Source: Yoonia ponticola (GTDB lineage: Bacteria; Pseudomonadota; Alphaproteobacteria; Rhodobacterales; Rhodobacteraceae). Taken from it: DNA of 64,000 nt. This document shows positions 1-7,378 of this stretch, one piece after another. Position 1 is the stretch's first letter, and each line of letters starts with the position of its first letter. The position numbers were made by a program, and so were the translations under genes. The notes beneath the pieces are model-generated. The model saw only the letters and a program-made list of their open reading frames with translations. It was not told the DNA's origin and searched no databases. The stretch lies in assembly GCF_014199395.1 (NCBI RefSeq), contig NZ_JACIJM010000002.1, forward strand, positions 62,001 to 126,000. The letters are read 5' to 3'.

Positions 1-555
1 GCCTGCGCCGACATGATCGTGGTGAACAAAGCAGACTTGCTGACAGACGACGAGGTCACGACGCTGGTGACCAAACTCAAAACAGACGCCCGCGCAGGCG
101 TTCAAGTCGTCAAAGCATCCATGGGCGCACTGCCCGTTGATGTGCTGCTCGGCCAAGGCGTAGGCTCTGAATCCGACCTCGAAGCACGCCACGAAATCCA
201 CCACCATCATCACCACCACGATGACGACGATGACCACCACGACGATCATCATCACGAACATGAACACGGCCACGACGAATTCGAGTCCTTCATTGTCACA
301 CGCGGTGAAATCGCCGATTCAGCTGCATTTGTTAGCCAAGTCACCGACACAATCCGCGCCCACAATATCCTGCGCCTCAAAGGGTTTGTCGCGGTCGCAG
401 GCAAACCAATGCGGCAAACCCTGCAAGCCGTCGGCCCCCGCGTGGACACTTACTTCGATCAACCCTTCGGCGACGCACCCCGCGAAACCCGCCTCGTGGT
501 GATCGGCGAAGCTGGCCTCGACCAAGCCGCAATCACAAAAGCCCTGACAGCATGA
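1..555 (+). CDS. cobW: CobW-family GTPase, C-terminal part (cut by window edge)
   Basis: The reading frame is open from base 1, so the N-terminus with the P-loop lies outside the window. What remains starts at the G4 GTP-specificity motif (VVNKADLL), followed by a linker very rich in His and Asp (about residues 67-92), then the CobW C-terminal domain ending in a GFVAVAGKPMRQ-like stretch. COG0523/CobW proteins are metal-handling GTPases. The one next to cobN is thought to supply cobalt to the aerobic cobaltochelatase, and the His/Asp-rich loop is the usual metal-binding segment. The stop overlaps the next start by 4 bases (ATGA), so the two genes are translationally coupled. The cobN neighbourhood supports the cobW name over a zinc-specific COG0523 paralogue. 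Confidence 0.9.
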   Translation, partial: ACADMIVVNKADLLTDDEVTTLVTKLKTDARAGVQVVKASMGALPVDVLLGQGVGSESDLEARHEIHHHHHHHDDDDDHHDDHHHEHEHGHDEFESFIVTRGEIADSAAFVSQVTDTIRAHNILRLKGFVAVAGKPMRQTLQAVGPRVDTYFDQPFGDAPRETRLVVIGEAGLDQAAITKALTA

Positions 556-1004
556 TCATCGTGGCGGAAACAGACCCGCGTGAACCCGAAACCACAGCGC
601 TGCTCAAGCAAAGCCATGCGCTGATGGAATCCCTGTTTCCGCCCGAAGATAACTTCTACCTCGATATCGACGACCTCGTGTCGCCCGACATTAAATTCTA
701 CACGGCCCGCGAAGGCGGCACAGTTCTGGGGACAGGCGCCATCGCGCTGAAACCCGACTACGCCGAAGTGAAATCCATGTTCGTCGCCGAATCCGCACGC
801 GGCAAAGGCGTGGCAGGCGCAATCCTACGCCAACTCGAAGACACCGCCCGCGATGCAGGTGTCCAAATCATGAAACTGGAAACAGGCGACCTGCTACACG
901 CAGCGCACCGTCTTTACGAACGCCACGGCTTCACCCGTTGTGGCGTCTTCGGCCCATACATCATCGCAGGGTCTTCCATCTTCATGGAAAAACCCCTGAC
1001 ATGA
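552..1004 (+). CDS. GNAT-family N-acetyltransferase
   Basis: A 150-residue single-domain GNAT protein. The acetyl-CoA pyrophosphate-binding motif A is clear at about residues 78-86 (ARGKGVAGA, the R/Q-x-x-G-x-G/A signature). The tail (YERHGFTRCGVFGPY) is the usual motif B region of small GNATs of the PhnO/ElaA kind. The substrate cannot be read from sequence. The gene starts inside the stop of cobW (ATGA) and precedes cobN, so it is probably co-transcribed with cobalamin genes, but no cobalamin role is known to me and the link may be only positional. Confidence 0.88.
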   Translation: MIIVAETDPREPETTALLKQSHALMESLFPPEDNFYLDIDDLVSPDIKFYTAREGGTVLGTGAIALKPDYAEVKSMFVAESARGKGVAGAILRQLEDTARDAGVQIMKLETGDLLHAAHRLYERHGFTRCGVFGPYIIAGSSIFMEKPLT

Positions 1005-1020
1005 CGCACAGCCACCCCAG

Positions 1021-1068
1021 TTTCTTTGACTTCTTCTATATCCCGGGGGCTTGGGGGCTGGCCCCCAA
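1021..1068 (+). repeat. Dispersed repeat A, copy 1 (G/C-rich hairpin with T-rich flank)
   Basis: About 48 bp: a TTTCTTTGACTTCTTC flank, then ATATCCCGGGGGCTT, then the inverted repeat GGGGGCTGGCCCCC. The same order of elements recurs on the minus strand at 35736-35791 and 62501-62550. Here it lies between the ends of a plus-strand gene and a minus-strand gene, where the hairpin could also stop transcription from both sides. Confidence 0.65.
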
Positions 1069-1087
1069 TCAGCGCCGCCTTTGCGGA

Positions 1088-1255
1088 CTACGCGTCGTCC
1101 TTCTTAGCCTCAGCCGCCGCCTTCATCCGCGCCAGCAATTCAGCTTTTGTTTCGCGCGCACCAAACGGCTTTTTGCCGGACCCGTGGGCGTTATGCTCAC
1201 TATGTCTCGGTTGGTTTTTGCCCTTCTTGGGCGAACCTGCAGCTTTATAATCCAT
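1088..1255 (-). CDS. Small basic hypothetical protein (55 aa)
   Basis: An ATG at 1255 on the minus strand opens a 55-codon frame ending in TAG at 1088. A GAGAGG ribosome-binding site lies 8 bases upstream. The protein is hydrophilic and Lys/His-rich. It starts MDYKAAGSPKKGK, has a central HSEHNAHGSGKKPFGA segment and ends in an Ala/Lys-rich helix (ELLARMKAAAEAKKDDA). There is no membrane segment or Cys. It sits alone and antisense between the GNAT gene and cobN. Codon choice and the well-placed Shine-Dalgarno argue for a real gene. I do not recognise a named family. The positive charge would fit a nucleic-acid- or ribosome-associated protein, which is inference only. Confidence 0.6.
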   Translation of the reverse strand: MDYKAAGSPKKGKNQPRHSEHNAHGSGKKPFGARETKAELLARMKAAAEAKKDDA

Positions 1256-1302
1256 GTCTTCGACCTCTCATTTGACGCGCACTTAACACGAGGCAAAACC
1301 AG

Positions 1303-4300
1303 ATGCACCTACTAGCCGCGACCCCCGGTGCAATCGACGACGGTCAGGAACCGGTCGATCTGGGGCAAACGCCCGCCGATATCATTGTGATCTCCGCAGC
1401 GGATACCGAACTGGCAGCCTTGTCCGAAGCGCGGGCTGAAATGCAGGACGCGCCAACGCTACGGCTCGCCAATATGATGCACCTCCAGCACCCGATGTCT
1501 GTGGATCTGCACCTCGACAATTGCGCCACCAAATCCAAACTCGTCATCGCACGTGTGCTCGGCGGTGCGGGCTACTGGAAATACGGCCTTGTGCAATACG
1601 CAGCCCGCTTACGCGAATCCGGCGTGACTTTCGTCGCTCTGCCCGGTGACGACAAACCCGACGCTGAACTGCGCGACCTCAGCACATGTTCAAACGATGA
1701 TTACGACGCGCTCTGGTCCTACCTCGTCGAAGGTGGACCGCAAAACAGCATCAACGCGCTCGCATATGCCAAGACAATGATCCACGGCGGCGACAAACCA
1801 GCAGCGGCCAGCCCGCTGCTGCGCGCGGGAATCTATTGGCCCGGCAAAGGCATCACAACTGTCAACGCTGTGCACGCCTTGTGCACGCCCGGTGCACGCA
1901 TTGTGCCAATCATTTTTTACCGTGCTTTGGTGCAGGGCGGCGGGCTGAACCCGATCAATCGCCTGACCAAATCCCTGCTCCGCGCAGGGCTACAACCGAT
2001 CCCCATTTTCGTGGCGTCACTCAAAGATCCATTGTCCGTCGCGACCTTGGACCAAATCTTCCAAGCCTTTGAACCATCAGTCATTTTGAACTGCACAGCC
2101 TTCGCAGTAGGCTCCCCGCACGACGGCGACGACAGCCCACAAAATCCGCTAACCATGACCTCCGCGAACCAATCACCCGTGTTCCAAGTCATCCTGTCCA
2201 GCGCCTCTGAAACCGCATGGAATGACAGCCCCCAAGGCCTCTCGGCCCGCGACATCGCCATGAACGTTGCCCTGCCAGAAGTCGATGGCAGAATTCTCTC
2301 CCGCGCCGTTAGTTTTAAGGGCGAAGCCTACTTTGACGAGGCCACAGAATGCCCCATCGCCACCTATGCAGCCCGTGGCGATCGCATCGATTTCGTCACA
2401 CAACTCACCGCAAATTGGGCGCACCTCCGCGCCACGCCTGCCAAGGATAAAAAAGCAGCACTGATCCTCGCCAACTACCCCAACAAAGACGGCCGCCTCG
2501 CGAACGGCGTGGGCCTCGACACACCAGCCGCAACGATCCACGCGTTAACGCTTTTGAAAGACGCGGGTTATACGGTAAATGTACCCGCCGATAGCAAAAC
2601 GCTCATGGACCAAATCATGGCAGGGCCAACAAACTGGCTCACAGATCGGGCTGACACCGACGGCGGCGCGTTCCTGTCGCTCGATATCTACGAAGAACAC
2701 TTCAAGGCCCTGCCTTGGGACGTCAAACAACAGATTACCGACCGCTGGGGCGCACCCGACGCAGACCCCTTCATTTCGCCAAAACAACTCAATGGCACCA
2801 CCGGCTTTAAACTGTCGATCCATCACTTTGGAAACGCCGTCGTGGCCCTACAACCTGCACGCGGCTACAATATCGACCCGACCGAAACCTACCACTCGCC
2901 TGACCTCGTACCGCCACACAATTACCTCGCGTTCTACTTCTACCTGCGCCACCACTGGAACGCCGATGCCCTTATTCATATGGGCAAACACGGCAACCTC
3001 GAATGGCTTCCGGGTAAAGCAGTAGCACTATCAGAAACCTGCTGGCCCGAAGCCGTGTTCGGCCCAACGCCCCACATCTACCCCTTCATCGTCAACGATC
3101 CGGGCGAAGGGACACAAGCCAAACGCCGCACGTCAGCCGTCATCATCGACCACCTGACACCGCCACTGACACGCGCGGAAAGCTACGGCCCCCTGCGCGA
3201 TCTTGAAGCATTGGTGGACGAATATTATGAGGCAGCAGGCGTCGATCCACGCCGGATTGAACACCTACGTCGCGAAATCCTGTCGCTCTCTGACGTCTCC
3301 GGCCTCGCCAAAGACGCGGCTTTCACAGGCGACCAAGACGGCGACCTCGCGAAACTCGACGCCTATCTCTGCGAACTCAAAGAGGCCCAAATCCGCGACG
3401 GCCTGCACATCTTTGGTCAATCCCCGACCGACGGCCTTGCACGCGACCTCACAATCGCGCTCGCCCGCGTGCCTCGCGGCGATGGCAAAGCCGGGAACGC
3501 ATCACTGTTGCGGGCAATTGCTACAGACCTCAAAATCTCAATCGACCCGCTCGATTGCGATTTGGCCGCACCTGCGCCCGAAAAACCTGACCACCTCAAA
3601 GACCTCACAACGGACACATGGCGCACAAACGGCGACACGGTGGAACGCCTTGAAATCCTGTCCCAACACCTGTTGCGGGACGGCGGGTGGGGCGATGTGG
3701 GCGTAGACCCACGAGCGTCACAACCCGTCCTCGACGAGATCGCGGCGAACATCACCCCCAAAGTCACGCAATGCGGCCCAGCCGAGTCGGCGGCGCTTCT
3801 CACCGCCCTTGCAGGGCACTTCGTCGCGCCGGGCCCGTCCGGTGCGCCCACGCGAGGACGGCTCGACACGCTGCCAACAGGGCGCAATTTCTACTCGGTC
3901 GATAGCCGTGCCGTGCCGACACCGACAGCTTGGGCGCTTGGGTGGAAATCCGCAAACCTGCTGATTGAGAAACACCTGCAAGACCACGGGGACTGGCCGC
4001 GCACCATGTTGCTCACCGCTTGGGGCACCGCCAACATGCGCACGGGCGGCGACGACATCGCGCAAGCCCTTGCTTTGATGGGTGTAAAACCGAAATGGGA
4101 CAGCGCGAACCGCCGCGTCACAGGCTTTGAAATCCTGCCCCAAGGCGTGCTTGGCCGCCCGCGCGTTGACATCACCTTGCGCATATCCGGCTTCTTCCGC
4201 GACGCATTCCCGCAATTGATCGCGCTCGTCGATTCCGCTGCAAAAGCGGTGCAAGACCTCGACGAACCAGCCGATCTGAACCCTGCTGCGGCCCGCGCAA

Positions 4301-5010
4301 AACTGGGCGAAGACACCGCTCGCGTCTTCGGATCAAAACCGGGCGCTTATGGGGCGGGCCTGCAAGCGATGATCGACGAACGGCTCTGGTCCGACAAATC
4401 CGACCTTGGCGAAGCCTACCTCACATGGGGGTCTTACGCTTATGGTGCAGGTAATGACGGGGCCGAAAAACGCAAAGCCTTTGAACAACGCCTGACCCAA
4501 ACCGAAGCCATTGTTCAAAACCAAGATAACCGCGAACACGACATTCTTGATAGCGACGATTACTACCAATTTGAGGGCGGCGCGGCGGCGGCGATCAGCA
4601 CGCTTCAAGGCCAAGATCGCCCAATCTACCACAACGACCATTCCCGCCCTGAACGGCCCGTGATCCGCACACTCGAAGATGAGATCGGCCGCGTCGTGCG
4701 GTCCCGCGTGGTTAATCCGAAATGGATCAACGGCGTCATGCGCCACGGCTACAAAGGCGCGTTTGAAATGGCCGCGACAGTCGATTACCTGTTCGCCTTC
4801 GCCGCGACCACAGGGGCCGTGCGCAACCATCACTTTGATCTTGTGGAAAGTGCGTTCCTAGAAGACGACACGGTCCGCGACTTCATCGCAGATCACAACG
4901 CGCCAGCCCTAAAAGAAATCGCCGAACGCCTGCAAGAGGCTATCGACCGCGATCTTTGGCAGCCGAAGTCTAATTCAGCCCGCGCACGGATCGCCAATTT
5001 GTTAGATTAA
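1303..5010 (+). CDS. cobN: Cobaltochelatase subunit CobN
   Basis: 1235 residues, the normal size for CobN, the large subunit of the aerobic ATP-dependent cobaltochelatase that inserts Co2+ into hydrogenobyrinic acid a,c-diamide (with CobS and CobT, not in this window). Family hallmarks are VFYRALVQGG-type sequence near residue 210, ALQPARGYNIDP near 515, HMGKHGNLEWLPG near 560, and the C-terminal PKWINGVMRHGYKGA block. A GAGG lies 12 bases before the ATG. Two odd points: the coding sequence contains a triple 11-bp GTGCAC repeat (1870-1902) and a copy of dispersed repeat B (2769-2792, encoding ISPKQLN). Both are also found in non-coding DNA elsewhere in this window. Confidence 0.95.
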   Translation: MHLLAATPGAIDDGQEPVDLGQTPADIIVISAADTELAALSEARAEMQDAPTLRLANMMHLQHPMSVDLHLDNCATKSKLVIARVLGGAGYWKYGLVQYAARLRESGVTFVALPGDDKPDAELRDLSTCSNDDYDALWSYLVEGGPQNSINALAYAKTMIHGGDKPAAASPLLRAGIYWPGKGITTVNAVHALCTPGARIVPIIFYRALVQGGGLNPINRLTKSLLRAGLQPIPIFVASLKDPLSVATLDQIFQAFEPSVILNCTAFAVGSPHDGDDSPQNPLTMTSANQSPVFQVILSSASETAWNDSPQGLSARDIAMNVALPEVDGRILSRAVSFKGEAYFDEATECPIATYAARGDRIDFVTQLTANWAHLRATPAKDKKAALILANYPNKDGRLANGVGLDTPAATIHALTLLKDAGYTVNVPADSKTLMDQIMAGPTNWLTDRADTDGGAFLSLDIYEEHFKALPWDVKQQITDRWGAPDADPFISPKQLNGTTGFKLSIHHFGNAVVALQPARGYNIDPTETYHSPDLVPPHNYLAFYFYLRHHWNADALIHMGKHGNLEWLPGKAVALSETCWPEAVFGPTPHIYPFIVNDPGEGTQAKRRTSAVIIDHLTPPLTRAESYGPLRDLEALVDEYYEAAGVDPRRIEHLRREILSLSDVSGLAKDAAFTGDQDGDLAKLDAYLCELKEAQIRDGLHIFGQSPTDGLARDLTIALARVPRGDGKAGNASLLRAIATDLKISIDPLDCDLAAPAPEKPDHLKDLTTDTWRTNGDTVERLEILSQHLLRDGGWGDVGVDPRASQPVLDEIAANITPKVTQCGPAESAALLTALAGHFVAPGPSGAPTRGRLDTLPTGRNFYSVDSRAVPTPTAWALGWKSANLLIEKHLQDHGDWPRTMLLTAWGTANMRTGGDDIAQALALMGVKPKWDSANRRVTGFEILPQGVLGRPRVDITLRISGFFRDAFPQLIALVDSAAKAVQDLDEPADLNPAAARAKLGEDTARVFGSKPGAYGAGLQAMIDERLWSDKSDLGEAYLTWGSYAYGAGNDGAEKRKAFEQRLTQTEAIVQNQDNREHDILDSDDYYQFEGGAAAAISTLQGQDRPIYHNDHSRPERPVIRTLEDEIGRVVRSRVVNPKWINGVMRHGYKGAFEMAATVDYLFAFAATTGAVRNHHFDLVESAFLEDDTVRDFIADHNAPALKEIAERLQEAIDRDLWQPKSNSARARIANLLD
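1870..1902 (+). repeat. Repeat C, copy 1: three 11-bp GTGCAC units inside cobN
   Basis: Three consecutive 11-mers (GTGCACGCCTT, GTGCACGCCCG, GTGCACGCATT) followed by GTGCC. The block is 33 bp, so it is frame-neutral, and it encodes VHALCTPGARI in CobN. The same 11-bp register appears in intergenic DNA at 47697-47729 and, inverted, at 58961-58995. Confidence 0.6.
2769..2792 (+). repeat. Dispersed repeat B, copy 1, inside cobN
   Basis: CTTCATTTCGCCAAAA followed by CAACTCAA, then (one base on) GGCACC. The copy at 32833-32856 is identical over the 24 bases and also runs into GGCACC. In cobN it encodes FISPKQLN within a region where CobN proteins normally have only a few residues between the WGAP..DPF motif and the FGN..V motif. 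Confidence 0.65.
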
Positions 5011-5075
5011 ACACCAGCAGCCAAAACAGCCACACCCAGATAACTTGCAAAAAGTACCATAGAAAACAAACGCAT
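5007..5075 (-). CDS. Candidate 22-residue hydrophobic peptide
   Basis: On the minus strand, ATG at 5075 is preceded by GAGG at 8 bases and opens a 22-codon frame ending TAA at 5007, overlapping the end of cobN by 4 bases. The peptide begins MRLFSMVLFASYLG and is almost wholly hydrophobic, so it could form a single membrane helix. The good ribosome-binding site and the location right after cobN are the only support. It could be chance. Confidence 0.35.
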   Translation of the reverse strand: MRLFSMVLFASYLGVAVLAAGV

Positions 5076-5227
5076 CTGAACCGCCTCGACCTAAACCTGA
5101 TTTCGATTTTTGACGTACTAAGGTCATTTTCACGAAACGGTGAGGGGAAAAAACAATGCCGCAGCGCATGGCTTGCGATTGTGGCTACGACGCTACAAAT
5201 TGGGGTTATCCCCGAAAGGACCACATC

Positions 5228-5845
5228 ATGACCGATACGCCAAACACCGACGACCGCCACGCGATGAAAATGGCCAAAAAGAAAGCCGCTCGCGATAAAA
5301 TCATGGCGACGAAGACCGATCAAAAGGGTCTAGTGATCGTCCATACGGGCAAGGGCAAAGGCAAATCATCAGCCGCATTTGGCATGATTTTCCGGTGCAT
5401 CGCACATGACATGAAATGCGGCGTGGTCCAGTTTATCAAGGGCGGAATGTCCACAGGCGAGCGTGATTTGATCCTCGCGAAATTCACCGACACCTGCGCA
5501 TTCCACACGATGGGCGAGGGTTTCACGTGGGAAACGCAGGACAAAAGCCGCGATACGGAAATGGCGCAGGCTGCGTGGGCCAAGGCAAAAGAACTGATCT
5601 TGGACGAGACCAACCACATGGTTTTGCTCGACGAAATCAACATCGCGATCCGCTATGATTATGTGTCCGCAGCAGAAGTTGTGGAATTTCTGCGCGATCA
5701 CAAACCAGCCATGACGCATGTAGTTTTGACGGGCCGCAACGCGCATGAAGACCTGATCGAACTCGCCGATCTCGTGACCGAAATGGAGCTGGTGAAACAT
5801 CCGTTCCGGTCAGGGATCAAAGCACAGATCGGCGTCGAGTTTTAA
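5228..5845 (+). CDS. cobO: Cob(I)yrinic acid a,c-diamide adenosyltransferase
   Basis: 205 residues, standard for CobO/BtuR. The phosphate-binding loop GKGKGKSSAAFG lies at about residues 41-52, and the LLDEINIAIRYDY motif at about 133-145. The enzyme transfers the 5'-deoxyadenosyl group of ATP to cob(I)yrinic acid diamide, the step after cobalt insertion by CobN, which matches the gene order. I chose ATG 5228 (MTDTPNTDDRHAMKM) with GAAAGGA 7 bases upstream. An in-frame ATG at 5156 with a GAGGGG site would add 24 residues containing two Cys. The family's usual N-terminus favours 5228. Confidence 0.93.
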   Translation: MTDTPNTDDRHAMKMAKKKAARDKIMATKTDQKGLVIVHTGKGKGKSSAAFGMIFRCIAHDMKCGVVQFIKGGMSTGERDLILAKFTDTCAFHTMGEGFTWETQDKSRDTEMAQAAWAKAKELILDETNHMVLLDEINIAIRYDYVSAAEVVEFLRDHKPAMTHVVLTGRNAHEDLIELADLVTEMELVKHPFRSGIKAQIGVEF

Positions 5846-5867
5846 TCCACCCAACGCCAAAGGACGT

Positions 5868-5883
5868 GCCCGCCAGCGCGGGC
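5868..5883. terminator. GC hairpin between convergent cobO and MYG1-like gene
   Basis: GCCCGC-CAGC-GCGGGC, a 6-bp stem with a 4-base loop and no clear T-run. It lies between converging genes, so it may help stop transcription from either side. Confidence 0.4.
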
Positions 5884-5890
5884 GCGTCAT

Positions 5891-6820
5891 TTATTCAGCC
5901 GTCAAAGCCGCTTCTTTCACAGCAATCTCAGCCATTTCCAAAATCGCATCGCGGCTGTTCGCCACGGCGATGAAACGGGCGTTGTGACAGAACTTTGCCC
6001 CTTTGACGCCGCTTGCTTCTTCTAATGCGGCGTCGGTCAAGCCAGCCCATGCAGCCGGCAAATCGGCGCGTTGATCGAACGTGTCATGCGATAGTTTGAT
6101 GCCGTTCAACGTCCAGTCATCACCGCGCGGATTAACCACGAACAAGATGTGGTCGGCCTCTGCTTTGATCAACGCAGAGCGGTACGGCATCCCCATTGGC
6201 AATTCGAGAATTGCGGATGTGCCCGCCGCCTCAATCGCTGCCTCGACCATGCTTTGCGCACGGGCTTTGGCAGCGACGTTGGCGATAAATGCCTCGATGA
6301 AGCGCCGCGCAATCGGCATCGCTGCGAAAAATGCGTCGTCATCTGCAGTTGGCGACGGGTCGTCGAACACAGGTTTCAGGCTGCCCAGCAACGACGGCAA
6401 TGTCATCACCGACAAGGGGCCAGCCACTGACGGTTCCATCGCGCCGTTGTCCAACAGATCAATCGGCAACACAAATTTCGTGTCGAACGTCGTGTGGATC
6501 GCGTCGATATCATCTTCAGGCACGTTCATCGCTGCCAGATAATCGCGCCCGTAATGTGCCCAGATCAAACCAAAAGAGCTGTACGGCTGTTCGTCTTCAC
6601 GCAGCGGGCTAGGCCGTTGGTGGTGGTCAAAAATCTGGGCGTCTGCGTCAAAATCGCCGCCAACGTCGTAAATGATCTTATCCGCACCGGGCGTGATCAT
6701 GTCACGATCCCGCGTCCGCACCAGTTTTGCGTCGGGGAAAAGTTGGGTCAAAATAACGGAAGACAGCAGTTCATCCGCGTGGAAACCGCCTGAATGCGTG
6801 ACAAGGTTGGTGATGGTCAT
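5891..6820 (-). CDS. MYG1-family (UPF0160) DHH-like hydrolase
   Basis: 309 residues. The N-terminal THSGGFHADELLS motif, IIYDVGG, and the FDHHQR signature at about 65-70 are the metal-ligand motifs of the MYG1/UPF0160 family, related to DHH phosphoesterases. Human MYG1 is a 3'-5' RNA exonuclease in nucleus and mitochondria. Bacterial members are poorly characterised, so nuclease activity here is inference. ATG 6820 is chosen because GGAG lies 6 bases upstream; a GTG four codons earlier would swallow that site. It is followed by convergent cobO and preceded on the same strand by the NDUFS4-like gene. Confidence 0.85.
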   Translation of the reverse strand: MTITNLVTHSGGFHADELLSSVILTQLFPDAKLVRTRDRDMITPGADKIIYDVGGDFDADAQIFDHHQRPSPLREDEQPYSSFGLIWAHYGRDYLAAMNVPEDDIDAIHTTFDTKFVLPIDLLDNGAMEPSVAGPLSVMTLPSLLGSLKPVFDDPSPTADDDAFFAAMPIARRFIEAFIANVAAKARAQSMVEAAIEAAGTSAILELPMGMPYRSALIKAEADHILFVVNPRGDDWTLNGIKLSHDTFDQRADLPAAWAGLTDAALEEASGVKGAKFCHNARFIAVANSRDAILEMAEIAVKEAALTAE

Positions 6821-6847
6821 AGGTGGCTCCACAAGGGCATCAGAATT

Positions 6848-6874
6848 AAAAAAGGCGACCCGATTGGTCGCCTT
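6848..6874 (-). terminator. Intrinsic terminator after the NDUFS4-like gene
   Basis: Read on the minus strand: AAGGCGACC-AATCG-GGTCGCC followed by a run of six T. It separates the NDUFS4-like gene from the MYG1-like gene. Confidence 0.75.
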
Positions 6875-6904
6875 GAGATTAGCAATGTTCGTCTTAACAA
6901 CGGG

Positions 6905-7216
6905 TTAGTGGGTCCAAGCCCCACGGCGGTTCGTCGCAAAATTCTCGCCATACCCACCGGCACGCACGTTTGCTTTGCGTGTTTTGGGTTCCTGAACAAC
7001 GGCGTCGATGCCGTGATCCTTGGCGTAATCTAGCGCGGCTTCTTTGGTGTCAAAGGTCAGGCGCACTTGCGCTTGCGTGTCAGACGACGACGTCCACCCC
7101 ATCAGTGGGTCAACTTCACGGCCCGTCTCATTCACGTGCTCTAAAACCCATTTCCGAGTCTTAGCCGTACCAGATGACATGGCAGTTTTCGCAGGCTTAA
7201 AAATACGTGCACGCAT
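6905..7216 (-). CDS. NDUFS4-like complex I accessory subunit
   Basis: 103 residues of the ETC_C1_NDUFS4 family (18-kDa accessory subunit of NADH:ubiquinone oxidoreductase, shared by alphaproteobacteria and mitochondria). Recognisable parts are the RKWVLEHV segment, the core [17 protein letters not shown], and [13 protein letters not shown]. The start at 7216 has AAGGAG 6 bases upstream. A longer frame from 7261 would include this ribosome-binding site and was discarded. The nuo operon is not in the window, as is usual for this gene. A terminator follows at 6848-6874. Confidence 0.88.
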   Translation of the reverse strand: MRARIFKPAKTAMSSGTAKTRKWVLEHVNETGREVDPLMGWTSSSDTQAQVRLTFDTKEAALDYAKDHGIDAVVQEPKTRKANVRAGGYGENFATNRRGAWTH

Positions 7217-7378
7217 GGGTTTCTCCTTGATGAGCGTCTTATGTAAAAAACGGCCGCACATTGCAAGGATTCCCGCACAATGCCCTTAATAAATGGTGCA
7301 AACACGTCGCCGCGTTAATCAAGGGTTGAAGCCGGCGCATGAAAGGCCAAATGTAAGGGACCCCGCCAGGAGCCCGCA

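Noticed and set aside
938-1315. Plus-strand frame across the GNAT-cobN gap
   Set aside because: It runs antisense to the better supported 55-codon gene and through repeat A, has no ribosome-binding site and no protein-like composition.
1870-1902. CRISPR-like repeat array
   Set aside because: Units are 11 bp with no spacers and occur in coding sequence. No cas genes are seen.
5156-5227. N-terminal extension of CobO from ATG 5156
   Set aside because: It has a passable ribosome-binding site, but ATG 5228 gives the normal CobO length and N-terminus and has its own GAAAGGA site.
5011-5227. Cobalamin riboswitch before cobO
   Set aside because: No B12-box-like sequence or the expected long structured leader was recognised in the 217-base gap.
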